Under the pieces are notes generated by a model. It was given only the letters and a program-made list of their open reading frames with translations, searched no databases and was not told the DNA's origin. This document shows positions 44,750-55,038 of a DNA stretch of 64,000 nt, piece after piece. Location: contig NW_003314364.1 in the NCBI RefSeq assembly GCF_000143415.4, positions 236,396 to 300,395 on the forward strand. Reading direction: 5' to 3'. Source of the stretch: Selaginella moellendorffii. Taxonomy: Eukaryota; Streptophyta; Lycopodiopsida; Selaginellales; Selaginellaceae. The position numbers and the translations under genes were made by a program. Every line of letters starts with the position of its first letter. Position 1 is the first letter of the stretch.

Positions 44750-45934
44750 GACAATCGAGGCCGGACTCGCTGGCGAATGTGCACTGTGTGTGCAGCGGAT
44801 CGTAGCAGCAAGGCTACTCTGCCACTTACAGTTGGAGAGTGGCGCTGAAATCTCCCAGGACGCCAAGTGGGCTGCGTGTGGGTGGCGGAGTGGGCGGCGG
44901 AGTTGGCGGCGAAGTTACAAACTGGGTGTGTCTTGAAGTGGACGCCGATGCACACGAGCGCGATGCGAGCGCGAGTGTGATGCAAGCGCGAGTGGACGCC
45001 GATGCACACGAGAAACCTGTAGAGAAGTGAGCGTGATCGCGAGTGGGAGCGCGATGCGAGCGCGAGCGCGAGTGTGCGAGCGCGAGTACAAAGCAAAATG
45101 CAAAACCTAACCTCACACGCGCGAAATGTCACAACGGTTGGTAATCCCGCCACGTCATCATTCCTCGGACTTGGGCGCCACCATTAATTTCTGGATTGCC
45201 GCGCGCATGCAAGCACGCAAAATCCAAAAGAAATCCGCAACGTCATCATTCCTCGGACTGCATGCACGCGAAATCCAAAAGAAAGATCATGATTGGGATA
45301 TCATTTAATACCCTCGCTATATTTATACCATGCATGATTGGATATTCCAAAGTATCTTGTATTTCCAAAAATGGCAGATGTTCAGCTAAATAAAGAAATT
45401 CTATCTGTTTCTATTTTTCTCTCAAATCAATATTATAGCGTGTGGGCTCATGCAATTTTGAACCAAAGAAACCCAAAAAACGTTGGACCCAAAATATTTT
45501 GAAAAAACCCAAAAAACCCTAAACATTTTAAACCCAAAAATCCAGGCGTCCTGTGGCGTTATTCCTTGAATGGCGTGTGGGCGCATGCCATTTTCAGGGC
45601 CAAATGCTGAATGGAGAAAAATTCCCTTTCAGTGCAAATGCTGCAAGAGGCAGATGCCGAGCACAAAGGACTGTAACTACCTCACATGACATAGATAAAC
45701 TTTTCTCTATTTGGGAAAGATAAACTTTATAGCGTGTGGGCTCATGCAATTTTGAACCCAAAAAATGCACCAAAAAATTCTCGGCGTCATCTGGCGTTAT
45801 CTCTTGAATGGCGTGGGGCCGCATGCCATTTTCAGGGGCACATAGGAGTATATTCCTAGGATATTCTAACACGCGCGAGATTTTTTTGAGTTTTCTGGAG
45901 ATCCAACCGTTAGATCGCAACTAGATTTTACAGA
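44750..45934. promoter_or_regulatory. Divergent promoter region of element C
   Basis: It lies between the ParB-like gene (minus) and the transposase gene (plus). From about 44935 to 45085 there is a CG-rich short repeat (GCGAGCGCGAG-type). At about 45155-45290 a roughly 80-base segment containing CGTCATCATTCCTCGGACT is doubled. At 45430-45600 and 45725-45840 another segment is doubled, each copy with two palindromes. No gene is credible; histidine/arginine-rich frames come from the repeats. Confidence 0.6.
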
Positions 45935-48900
45935 ATGGTATACAATGTCTTTCTTGATGACCCTGCAAAGAAGCATCTCGATCAGACACCACATGAGACC
46001 ACACAAGCCTTACAATGTTTCAGGGGCATTTGCCATAGATCCGACCGTTATTTTGCTCCAAGATTTTACAGTTTGGTGTGCATTGACCTTTCCATCGACA
46101 CTGCAAAGGGACATCACAATCAGAAAGTGTTTCTAAACAACCCCGAGGGGGAGGTGGTAGCTGAGGGCTTAGCCACAGTTGTCGATCCAAGAGATGCGGT
46201 TGCTAATCAAGAATTGGGCTGGGATGATATTGGAGTTGCGATTTTAAAGGTTGTTGACACAGAAGAAAACAGTCTAACTATTGGAAGCATTGTGCAGTGG
46301 AAATTGAGGCACTTAGTGTTTGAGAATGTGAAGGATTCACAATTAAACACCACTACAACTGATGACAGAACATCTCTTCATGGGAAAAGAAAGTACACCT
46401 TCCTAAAGCGCAGCGAAAGGGATCTGAGCAACGAACCGAAAAGGCAGAAAATGGGGATAGAGGTTCGAATGGTCTCGACAGTTGCTTGTTGCAAGAGGAG
46501 GTGCTGTCAATATGCTGATTGGGATGCTATTGAAGAGGAGAGAGCAAGATATAAGACATTGTCCTGGAAGGCAGCTCGCAATTTTGTGTATGAGGCATTA
46601 CGGTCATCTGTTGATGCTTCAGAACATCAGGTGGGGGGCATGGTTTTCCAAAGGGGTTTGGTCTGCATGAAGGCATGGAGAATCATTTATGGAGTCCCTC
46701 GAACCACATTCTACAGAATCAAAACTGAGTTCGAGGAACAAAGGGTTCAACAGGCAGTCCATGGGAACGACGGTACGCACAAAACCAGGGGTCATGTTTT
46801 ATATGGAGAGGCAATCTTCAAGAGGTGTGTCGAGACATGTAGCGAGCAGCAACCACATAAAACCCGCCTCTTGGAAGATGGAACACGAAACACCCAACGA
46901 GTTCTCCCTTCCATGTATACCAAGGGGGCCATATTAGAAGATGTGAATCGGGAACTCCAGAGTAATGGCTACAGGAAGCTGAGCCAATCTAGATTTAGTA
47001 GATTGTGGAGCAACAGGTTCAGGGATGTGAGTATAGGAAAGTACTCCAGCTTTTCAAAGTGTGACGAGTGCACTGCTATCAAAATGGCTTTGTCGAAGAA
47101 TTCTTGCAGCGCTCAAGAGCGAGAGACGTTGGTTAGAAGGCGGCTCGACCACAACATCGAGCAGAGAAGCTGCAGGACTGCATATTATCATAATAGGATT
47201 CTCTCCATGGAGAGACCTGACTCTTACCTCTGCATCATCCACGACAAAATGGACCAGAAAAAGACATGCTTACCTCGACTCAATCCTGCCCCCAAGGCAA
47301 TCTCTTCATCCATGCAGCTGCCTGTGTCTCTGTTTGGCATAATCGCTCATGGGCATGGTGCCCAGAACTATGGGAACTTCTTTGTACCTCTATGGGGTGG
47401 CGGGGGTGCAAACATGATGATTGCGTCCCTAGCAAAACACTTAAGGTCTCTGCAAAGTGCGCAGACTGAGCTGAACGGCCAACCCTTGCATAAGGCCCTT
47501 GTCGATCGAACCCCATACAGGGTTCAGCTGGAGGAGGAGCAAAGGCTTGCAGTATCGCGTGGGGCCCCATGCCATCCCAGTGAATATGTTGGCCGTCAGA
47601 TTGTAGGGTTATCACGTGAGGCATCATGCCATTCCGACGAGGCTGGTCGCCCGGTGAATGCACAGCCTCATCCAAACGAAGCAGAATCTCAAGGAAGTTC
47701 TTGCGGCCGATGTGGCCTTCCACCCCATCTTCTGCTCCAAACAGACAATGCTGGCAGTGAGAACAAAAACATGTACGTCTTCGCGTACTTGGCGATGCTT
47801 GTTGCCAAAGGCATATTTGAAACGGTTACACTTGGCTTTCTCATGGTTGGGCACACTCATGAAGACGTCGATGCCATGTTCAGTCACCTGGCAGAGTCCC
47901 TCCGGCGATCCAATGTCCTCACCCTCCCACAACTCTACGATGAATTCCAAAATTGCATCAAAGGCACTGTTGAAGCTACACTTCTGACAGAGGTTCCAGA
48001 CTTTAAGGGGTTTGTAAGAGGCTACATCAGGGACGGATCCGAAACGCTGATTGGCCACTCCAAGCCTCTTCAGTTTCATTTCAGCATGTGTGACGGTGCT
48101 CCAGTGATGAGGTACAAGATGAGAGAATGGGACACAGCGTGGCTGCCAGTGGACGGCATTGAACTCTTCAAGAGAGATCCCATAACTAGGGAACCTATGA
48201 TTCCTCAGGGTTCCCCACGGCCGATGCACCCGAATGGACTCAAAGACCAGGAAAGTATAGTGGCCGGGATTAGACAGCATATTGCCTTCTGGAAGAGGGG
48301 GTTGGTGTTTGGTGGAGAATCCTATTTTCAGAGGTGCAAGCCTTTGCTCGAATACTGGGAGAAGATTATATCTGCTATCCAAAATGGGCCGGTTGTATAT
48401 GAAGAATTGGAAGAGTCCTTTTGGCCAGAACCCAGAGCACCAGATAGTAGCGGAACAATGTCCTCTGGAAATGCAGTGACAGATAACGATGTTGAGGATC
48501 ACTATTGTGGGCCGAGGAACAAGAAGCCGGATTCAGCATTCAATCCAGTACAGGTCTGCAAAGGAATGGTCGTGCTTGTCAGACCCAGTAATAAAAAACA
48601 AATGATATGGGTGGGGCACTACATCACTGATGTAGAGGAGGACGCGGAAACTAACTCCTTCAATGTAATTGTGGAGTGGTTCAAGCCAAGTTCCGGATAT
48701 ACGAAGGATTGCCTAGAAAAGAGATGGGTGTTGAATCCAAGGGATCCCAGCATGAGCATATCGGTGGATAATGTTGTGCATGGTTGGATGCGGAAGCAGA
48801 GTGCCACCATCACCTTGCCAGACCATGCAAGAGATGCAGCAAGAGCATTCATAACCCGGGTTCAAGGTGAGATTCATTAATATTCCTTTACTAAGTTTCT

Positions 48901-48953
48901 AATGTATTTTATTTCAAGGTGAACAATCCGAATCTGAATCAGAGGAGGCGTGA
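45935..48953 (+). CDS. Putative transposase of element C (DUF7869-like)
   Basis: Exon 1 (45935-48866) and a short exon 2 (48919-48953, ending SESESEEA) give about 988 residues without interruption. A zinc-like SKCDECTAIK lies near residue 375. It is followed by IIHDKMDQKK (about 433), LLQTDNAGSENKN (about 602) and GHTHEDVDAMFSHL (about 639), the conserved blocks of a family found beside mobile DNA in many eukaryotes. I know it as DUF7869; the name is from memory. The acidic residues in these blocks suggest a DDE-type, RNase H-like nuclease. Two palindrome copies lie inside the coding region at 47554-47632, just before the QTDN block, encoding RGAPCHPSE and REASCHSDE in a likely loop. Confidence 0.75.
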
Positions 48954-49160
48954 TGGCATGTGGCCTGAGATGATGTGACATATGCATTTACCAATCACAC
49001 GTGCATAAATCTAATAATATGGCGTGTGGCCCATATTAATGGCACATAAACCCATATTGTGGGCTTACGTGCTTTATGTACCATCATTCCCTTGCAGCGA
49101 GTGTGTTGGTTTCCTTTTATAACACAACGAACTCCATATTTTAGGGTGAAGAGCATTCTC

Positions 49161-49418
49161 ATGGCAAGCACAAAATCTGTAAGTGAGGCAGAAAAGGAGA
49201 CGGAGAAGGAGATAGGTGAAGATGTAGAATATATAAGTCTTCCAAACTCCCCGTACTATACTCCAGGTGATCATTTTTCTGAACAAACGGCAACATTAAC
49301 AACTATCGAGAACGCCCCAGTAACGTCAGAGACAACAATCCAAAGCAAAACAACTGACCCGGAGAAGGATGATAGTACCGCTGAGAGTACCAAAAAGGAG
49401 GTGTCCATTAGCGCTTAG
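49161..49418 (+). CDS. Small acidic Ser/Thr-rich protein of element C
   Basis: 85 residues from MASTKSVSEAEKE to KKEVSISA, rich in Glu, Thr and Ser. It has no known domain, signal peptide or membrane segment. It has a homologue at 22482-22744 with the same core (SLPxSxYYTP, then VTSETTIQSK). It lies near the right end of the element, downstream of the transposase on the same strand, with palindromes on both sides (49019 and 49426). It could be an accessory protein or the last exon of a longer transcript. The upstream frame is open to 49059, but the start at 49161 fits the homologue better. Confidence 0.55.
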   Translation: MASTKSVSEAEKETEKEIGEDVEYISLPNSPYYTPGDHFSEQTATLTTIENAPVTSETTIQSKTTDPEKDDSTAESTKKEVSISA

Positions 49419-50078
49419 CCTTATAATGGCGTGTGCCCTCATGCCATTTACTTGATCACCAAATACCTTTTTCCCTTTGCACTAGTATATCTTAAAACCG
49501 GTCTGAGAAATAGAATGGCATGTGCCCTCAGGCCTTTTACTAAATCACCTTTGAAAGAAATGCAAGCCTCTATGTTGTAAAAAAAAGGTACTAGAGAAAT
49601 TCCTTAATAATATGAATGTTATTTAGTTTCATGAAAATACACTAAGGGTCAAATGAGTTAAATGACTTCTCCAGACTAGCAATGCCTCTTGCTACACCTT
49701 CACAATTAGATTCGTTAGAAAAAGATAACATTGAATAATATCTAAATGTTCTCACCATTAAGTTATATGTCTGGCTAATAGGAATGACGTTCATCTTGGA
49801 AAGCTCACCACACGCTCAATGAACAAACAAATAGTGTGTGCGCGCATGCCATCGCTCTTCTTTAGCTTCAGATTCGGCTTGTTCACCTTGACAATGAGAT
49901 TTATTATACAACCAGATGGACACAGTCTGGACATAAAGTCACCGCGCTAGTCACCATGCCCCAGATATGTCTAGCCCCTGGACAAAAAACATATAATTTC
50001 ACGTCATTTTCAAATACTTGAAAATTTGTACCTAGTCCCATTTTACTGAATAAATCCCACTTTAACAAAATAGAGCTT

Positions 50079-50272
50079 AGTGGGTTAAGGTGCCATGGGA
50101 GAAGTTGGGGGGAATTTTGCAACCTTTACCTATTCCTCAGAGCCGTTGGTGTAGTATCTCTATGGACTTCATCACTTGTTTGCCACGAACACAGAGGCAA
50201 AAGGAACAAGTATGGGTCATAGTGGATAAGTTGATGAAGTATGTGTGGTTGTTGGCTCTTCGGACCAGTAGC
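50079..50272 (+). pseudogene. gypsy integrase fragment, continuation after element C
   Basis: The frame reads GILQPLPIPQSRW then SISMDFITCLPRT and VWVIVDKLMKY, the gypsy integrase core start, including its first catalytic Asp in MDF. It continues the fragment that ended at 39173, which shows element C inserted in this gene. Confidence 0.82.
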
Positions 50273-50370
50273 ATGGTCCAGGCAAGAAGATTCCACTCGG
50301 GCATTGCATAGAGAATCTTCTCTGCTTGTGCAATATGCCTATTCCAGGCATATGCTTTCAGTAAGGCCAT
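50273..50370 (-). pseudogene. PPR gene fragment
   Basis: The minus strand reads LKAYAWNRHIAQAEKILYAM then PEWNLLAWTML, a typical plant PPR unit (AYAxNGHxxxAxxxFxxMPxRNLxSWTxML). It is fused directly to the integrase fragment and no further repeat units follow. It is probably captured or left behind by rearrangement. Confidence 0.7.
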
Positions 50371-50865
50371 ATCCCAGTAACTTCACTAGAACAATTACTA
50401 ATCTTTTGAGTGAAAACACAGGCATGCTAGGTCACCACTGCCTTGATATCTGCATGCATGGAAGAAGACTTTATGTCTGACACTGTCTCCTCTACCTCAA
50501 CTGATATGAATACTTCACCCTTCCCACAGAGACTTGAATCCAGTTGCCTGTCACTAGCAACCAAATTTATTGCACTACCACTTTCTTTGCTGCTTTCTTC
50601 GAGTGCAGTCTCCAGTATAGTCAAGTCCCCACTGCTTTCTTCACAGTGTTGTCCTGCTTTCTTCATACCCAGACTTGAATCTCAAGCTAGAAACCTGCTG
50701 CTTTCTTCACACCTGTCTCTAGCTGCCCGCCTGGACCCCCACTGTTTTTTTGCAGTGTCGTCCTGCTTTCTTCACACCTGAAAGATGCAACTCAGCTGTC
50801 TTTTTTTTTTAAGGTACAAAAGAAAGGAAAGTCATTGGGCTCCTTCCAAAAAGCTCTCTACCGTG
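50371..50865. other. Unassigned, with CTGCTTTCTTCACAC-type short repeats
   Basis: A motif like CTGCTTTCTTCAYAC(C) recurs irregularly between about 50630 and 50780. A minus frame (50427-50666) is open but has no recognised motif. Confidence 0.4.
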
Positions 50866-52003
50866 TCTAGCATCGTGTCTATGATAGATCAAGCACTTAT
50901 TACCACCTTGTAAAAGTCTCCAGCACTGGGACGCAGTTACATGCTGAATTTTTTGCTTTGGTGGCACCCCTAACCATTCAACGTGTTGTCCCTCAAAGGT
51001 GAAGGCTAATCATTGAGTAGCAAAGTTTATGGTGATATCACCAAAACGTTCAAGAGTCTGAACTCCCAAAACGAAGTCAATGGCCCCCATGTCCATGACA
51101 TAAAAGTGCTCCACCAGTTTGAAGTTGTTCACCACCAAGTGACAAGATACAATCTGATTCACTCAGATAACTCCCCTATTGGTGGAGCTGGTTTAGTTGT
51201 CAAGCGAAGTTTGGTCAGTGAATGAGCATTCACAAAGGAATGTGAAGCTCCTGAGTCTACCAACACAAATTCTTGATGACCTAAAACTGTTCCTGTTACC
51301 CAAATGCATTGTGGTCCTGTCTTCCCTGAGAAGGATGGCAATGAAATGGTGGCTCCTAATGTGGCTTCTTCTCCTGGAATTTGAGATGACCCCCCTCCCA
51401 AACAAAAACTTCTTGTTCTAAATCCAATTCCTCAAAAGCCATAGGAATGAGATCTCCCTTGCCATTTTGTTGATAGAGACTGAGATGGCCCAAATATGGC
51501 CCGTCCCTTAACCCTTAAGGGTAAAGTGACAATGTGGACTAATGAGATTAGTCCATGGAGTCTGAGGTCAGTTTCCAAATATGGTGTTGTGGTGGCTACT
51601 AGATGGTTTGATTATTCTTTCACCCCTACACCCAAGTCTGACAAACGATTTGTATGTCAGTATCGCTATGAGTCTCCACTAGAGTTCCTACCTCTCAGCT
51701 GATCGAGCCAGAGTGGGAGTGTCGAGATGTCAGTCTCGATCAGCTGACGTGGCATGTCCACATGGTCATGAGTCATGTCCCTTGAGTCATGTGAGTGACC
51801 CGTGTCGCCAAATCCTTCCATCTCTTGCTTACCAGGCCACAGCAATGCAGGTGACGCAAGGAGAGGAGTCGTGACATGATCCCCTTGACGTTGTGCTGGA
51901 TGATCCCGATCTTAAACTCGAGGCTCTCGAAGCGGTTGTCCAGCTCAAAGTTGTCCAGCTCAAAGTTGCCCCTCATGTGCTCCCAGATGTGATCGTACCG
52001 CAC
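50866..52003 (-). pseudogene. gypsy gag-protease fragment
   Basis: On the minus strand a retropepsin motif FVLVDSGASHSFVNAHSL lies within 51159-51401. Upstream on the same strand (51773-52003) a gag-like N-terminus reads MRYDHIWEHMRGNFELDN and on. In between, frames are broken. A related stretch recurs at 54480-54600. No intact frame joins these parts. Confidence 0.7.
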
Positions 52004-52135
52004 GCTCTGCCGGTTTTAGTCTAATGTGATTATGGGTGATCATACCGCGCGCTCTGCCAGTTTTAGTCTAATGTGATTATGGGTGATCATACCGTGCGCT
52101 TTGCCGGTTTTAGTCTAATGTGATTATGGGTATCG
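51991..52135. repeat. Three tandem copies of a roughly 50-base unit
   Basis: The unit, running from GATC(A/G)TACCG through TAATGTGATTATGGGT, occurs three times head to tail with few differences. It leads directly into the larger array to its right. Confidence 0.85.
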
Positions 52136-53010
52136 AAAGTTACCTATCGGTTAGTCCTTTCAGATATTCTTTCCTTACTACTATGATAATAAGAGGTCAG
52201 TATTGCTAAACCCTTTATTAGTCTCCACCAAGCTAATTAAGGGTTTGGTCATCATATATATTATCATGAGGTCAGTAGTGCTAAACCCTTTATTATGTTG
52301 TCAAGGAATGATTGTCCACAATCATACTTAGGCCACCCTCCGGTTACCATGGTCCTTCTCTTAGGGTCTACCAAACCTTGGTTCTTTCCTTACTACCATG
52401 ATAATAAGAGGTTAGTATTGCTAAACCCTTTATTAGGCCCTAAACCCTTTATTAGTCTCCACCAAGCTAATTAAGGGTTTGGTCATCATATATATTATCA
52501 TGAGGTCAGTAGTGCTAAACCCTTTATTAAGTTGTCAAGGAATGATTGTCCACAATCATACTTAGGCCACCCGTTGTCAAGGAATGATTGTCCACAATCA
52601 TACTTAGGCCACCCTCCAGTTACCATGGTCCTTCTCTTAGGGTCTACCAAACCTTGGTTCTTTCCTTACTAACATGATAATAAGAGGTCAGTATTGCTAA
52701 ACCCTTTATTAGGCCACCCTCCGGTTACCATGGTCCTTCTCTTAGAGTCTACCAAACCTTGGTTCTTTCCTTACTACCATGATAATAAGAGGTTAGTATT
52801 GCTAAACCCTTTATTAGTCTCCACCAAGCTAATTAAGGGTTTGGTCATCATATATATTATCATGAGGTCAGTGCTAAACCCTTTATTAAGTTGTCAAGGA
52901 ATGATCGTCCACGATTATACTTAGGCCACCCTCCGGTTACCATGGTCCTTCTCTTAGGCCACCCTCCGGTTACCATGGTCCTTCTCTTAAGGTCTACCAA
53001 ACCTTGGTTC
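52130..53010. repeat. Complex tandem array derived from an LTR U3 segment
   Basis: Four or so modules recur in changing order: GGTCAGTATTGCTAAACCC; a block with CACCAAGCTAATTAAGGG; TTGTCAAGGAATGATTGTCC; and CACCCTCCGGTTACCATGG. The first module matches the start of the LTR at 4655-4775 and, less well, 61548-61670. Module reuse and partial doublings suggest repeated unequal exchange or replication slippage. Confidence 0.85.
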
Positions 53011-53086
53011 TCCCTCTAGATCCACCATGTTGAATATTCCTTTAGAATATTCCTGCCCCATTCGTCAGCCACGAGAATCGAACTAG

Positions 53087-53157
53087 GCTCCGATACCATT
53101 GCTAGGATCCTATCCCTTACACCCTAAGCTAACTGGCTAAAGGGGTGATCACGATTG
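53087..53157 (-). repeat. Primer-binding site and start of a truncated LTR
   Basis: 53087-53098 reads TGGTATCGGAGC on the minus strand, again initiator tRNA-Met type. It is followed at 53100 by TGCTAGGATCC, presumably the LTR end. The LTR is cut at about 53158 by helicase-like sequence. It probably belongs to the minus-strand gypsy fragment at 50866-52003. Confidence 0.65.
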
Positions 53158-54309
53158 CAGGGCCCTTTCTTTATCCTTTATCCTAACCTGGTGCCTAACA
53201 GCCACAGCACTACATCTTGGAGACAATGGGATGACAGTGCACACAGCATTCAAAATACCCGTCAAGGGTGATGATACATGCAACATGACATGCACACCAG
53301 AAAATGACATGTACAAGATCATCTCAAATCCCGACCTTGTCGTCATTGATGAGGTATCTATACAAAACTGTGACAAGTACGAGCATGATGACGTCTTTGA
53401 GACCAAGCTCTTTGTACTATGTGAAGACCTTGCGCAGCTGCCCCTGGTATGCTTCCACCACAAGGATCCAGAGACAGAAACATGTATGCAATGCATAATC
53501 ATGTCATCACAACATTGGGCATGTGTACATAAGCACACTCTCAAAACATCTGTTAGGCATGCAGCAGACCCAAACTTTCTCAACTTCCTAAACATAATCA
53601 GGATGAGAGCACCAACATAAGAAGAGATAGATGCAACACTGTCAAGGCAAGCACCTCCATACCAAATGCATATTGAAAAACAAACAAACACACAGGTGTG
53701 TCAATGAAAACAAAGACCCCGAATGGTTTGACGTTACAATCATATGCTGCACGAGGGCCAGGATATGCAACATCAACGAGCCAATGCTTGATGCACGGTT
53801 CGAGGCAGATGAGATTTTTGATGTACTAATGTACCACAACGACAATGCTGACACAGAGTGGGCCAATGATGTGAATGACAACACTCTCAGATGTATTGCA
53901 CTTAATGCAAAGATTGTTATCACAATCAACATAGACAAGAAATACAGGGCAGTCAATAGTGCAACCGGAATAATCAAATCATTCCATAGGGACAAGCACA
54001 ACATCAACAGCATCACCATATGCCTCGACACAAACAACAAGCTCATCACTGTATAGAGGACAGACTACCATTTCAGGGACAAACAAGATGAAGAGTACAA
54101 GGCCAACTTCCCACTCCAACTTGCAGTATGCAATCACTGCACACAAGTCCCAAGGCGGAACAATCACTAGAAACCTTCTTATTGACGTCAACAATGCATT
54201 CACACTGGGCATCACATATGTCATGCTCTCAAGGACAACAACCAGGGAACACCTTGTCCTCACACATTGGCTAAAACCAACAGATTTCAAGCCTGTCAAA
54301 ATAAACTAA
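53158..54309 (+). pseudogene. PIF1-like helicase fragment (Helitron-like or captured)
   Basis: Motifs appear in order: TVHTAFKIPV, VVIDEVSIQN (Walker B region), DLAQLPLV, then AITAHKSQGGTI (motif V) and YVMLSRTTTREH (motif VI). They match the C-terminal two thirds of PIF1-family helicases, such as the helicase part of Helitron proteins. The Walker A region and Rep domain are absent. Frame changes near 53625 and 54055 and stops break it. A Helitron origin is likely, but no Helitron terminus was identified. Confidence 0.75.
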
Positions 54310-54419
54310 TGTCATTCCTTATGTGTTGGTCACCATTGATGCACCTCATCAATGCTAGTACTGTCTAAAGTTTCCTTCAAGATAGCTGGAGCTCTGGCTG
54401 AGTTTTATTGGGTAAAGCG

Positions 54420-55038
54420 AATGATTAGAGGCATTGTTCTCAAACTTTAAATAGGTAAAGCAGCTGGCATTAGTATAGCTTCAACAGTTGGTCCCAAACA
54501 ACTACTAGATGGTTCAATTAGTTTTTTGTCCTTATACCCAAGTTTGACAAACAATTTGCATGTCAATATCACTATGAGCCCCACCAAAGTTTCCTCTAGC
54601 TTTGCCCTGCTTAGGCATAGTTCACCAACCTTTAGGTCCCAATAGGTATGCTAACACTCAAACATTTCTTAAAAGATCAAGGTCAGTCCATGGTTTGTTC
54701 TGTCATAGCCTACATGGTTGATTCCAGCTGTTGAAGAACTGCCAATGTGTCAGTCTTGTTCTTGTTGTCAGCTGTATTGCATACTTGATCATCATCTTCT
54801 CTCCAGCTCTTCATCCTCCATAACTTGTTGCTGTTTGGGGTGCCTTGTCACAAACTTGGCTAGAGGTGATGGTGAAGCCATCCAACTACAAAACCTATTT
54901 CTCCAACTCACCCAATGCTAATAGAAGAAATAATGATTCCTGGACAGGAACCAATTAGGTCCAGTACAATTATCCCTTTTAGGATCCTCTCCAAATGGTG
55001 TGGAAGCTCCTTACCCAGGGATGAATGCTTTGATACCA
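54420..55038 (-). pseudogene. gypsy element fragment with primer-binding site
   Basis: 54480-54600 matches 51570-51690, the gag-protease junction of the neighbouring fragment, without an open frame. At 55027-55038 the minus strand reads TGGTATCAAAGC, a primer-binding site variant. The two mark the 5' part of a decayed minus-strand gypsy element. Confidence 0.55.

Larger units (their letters stand above)
39560..49852. repeat. Dispersed palindrome family ATGGCRTG-N6-CAYGCCAT, about 21 copies
   Basis: 22-base imperfect dyads start at 39560, 40636, 40711, 41920, 42111, 42252, 43265, 44542, 44602, 44679, 45435, 45570, 45729, 45808, 47554, 47611, 48953, 49019, 49426, 49515 and 49831. One more is in the C2 copy at 21024. 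The middle is usually GGNCNC-like. Copies at 48953, 49019 and 49515 have one damaged arm. They lie in introns, intergenic DNA, the 3' flank of the HAD gene and three coding stretches. None was seen in the flanking gypsy DNA or in element B. Confidence 0.92.
39174..50078. mobile_element. Element C: 10.9-kb multi-gene DNA transposon with 24-bp terminal inverted repeats
   Basis: The left terminus (39174-39197, AAGCTCTATTTCGTTAAAG then TGGGA) and the right terminus (50055-50078, inverted) differ at one base. It sits inside a gypsy integrase frame that is recognisable on both sides. No clear target duplication was found, so the exact ends may shift by a few bases. Contents: HAD phosphatase and ParB-like genes on minus; DUF7869-like transposase and a small protein on plus; and about 21 copies of a 22-bp palindrome. 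A near-identical end is at 20345-21421. Confidence 0.82.

Noticed and set aside
44722-45153. Arg/His-rich frames in the CG-rich divergent promoter of element C
   Set aside because: Products mirror the GCGAGCGCGAG repeat; the first exon of the real gene overlaps them in another frame.
53158-54309. A functional cellular PIF1 helicase gene
   Set aside because: The Walker A region is missing, frames are broken, and it abuts a truncated LTR.
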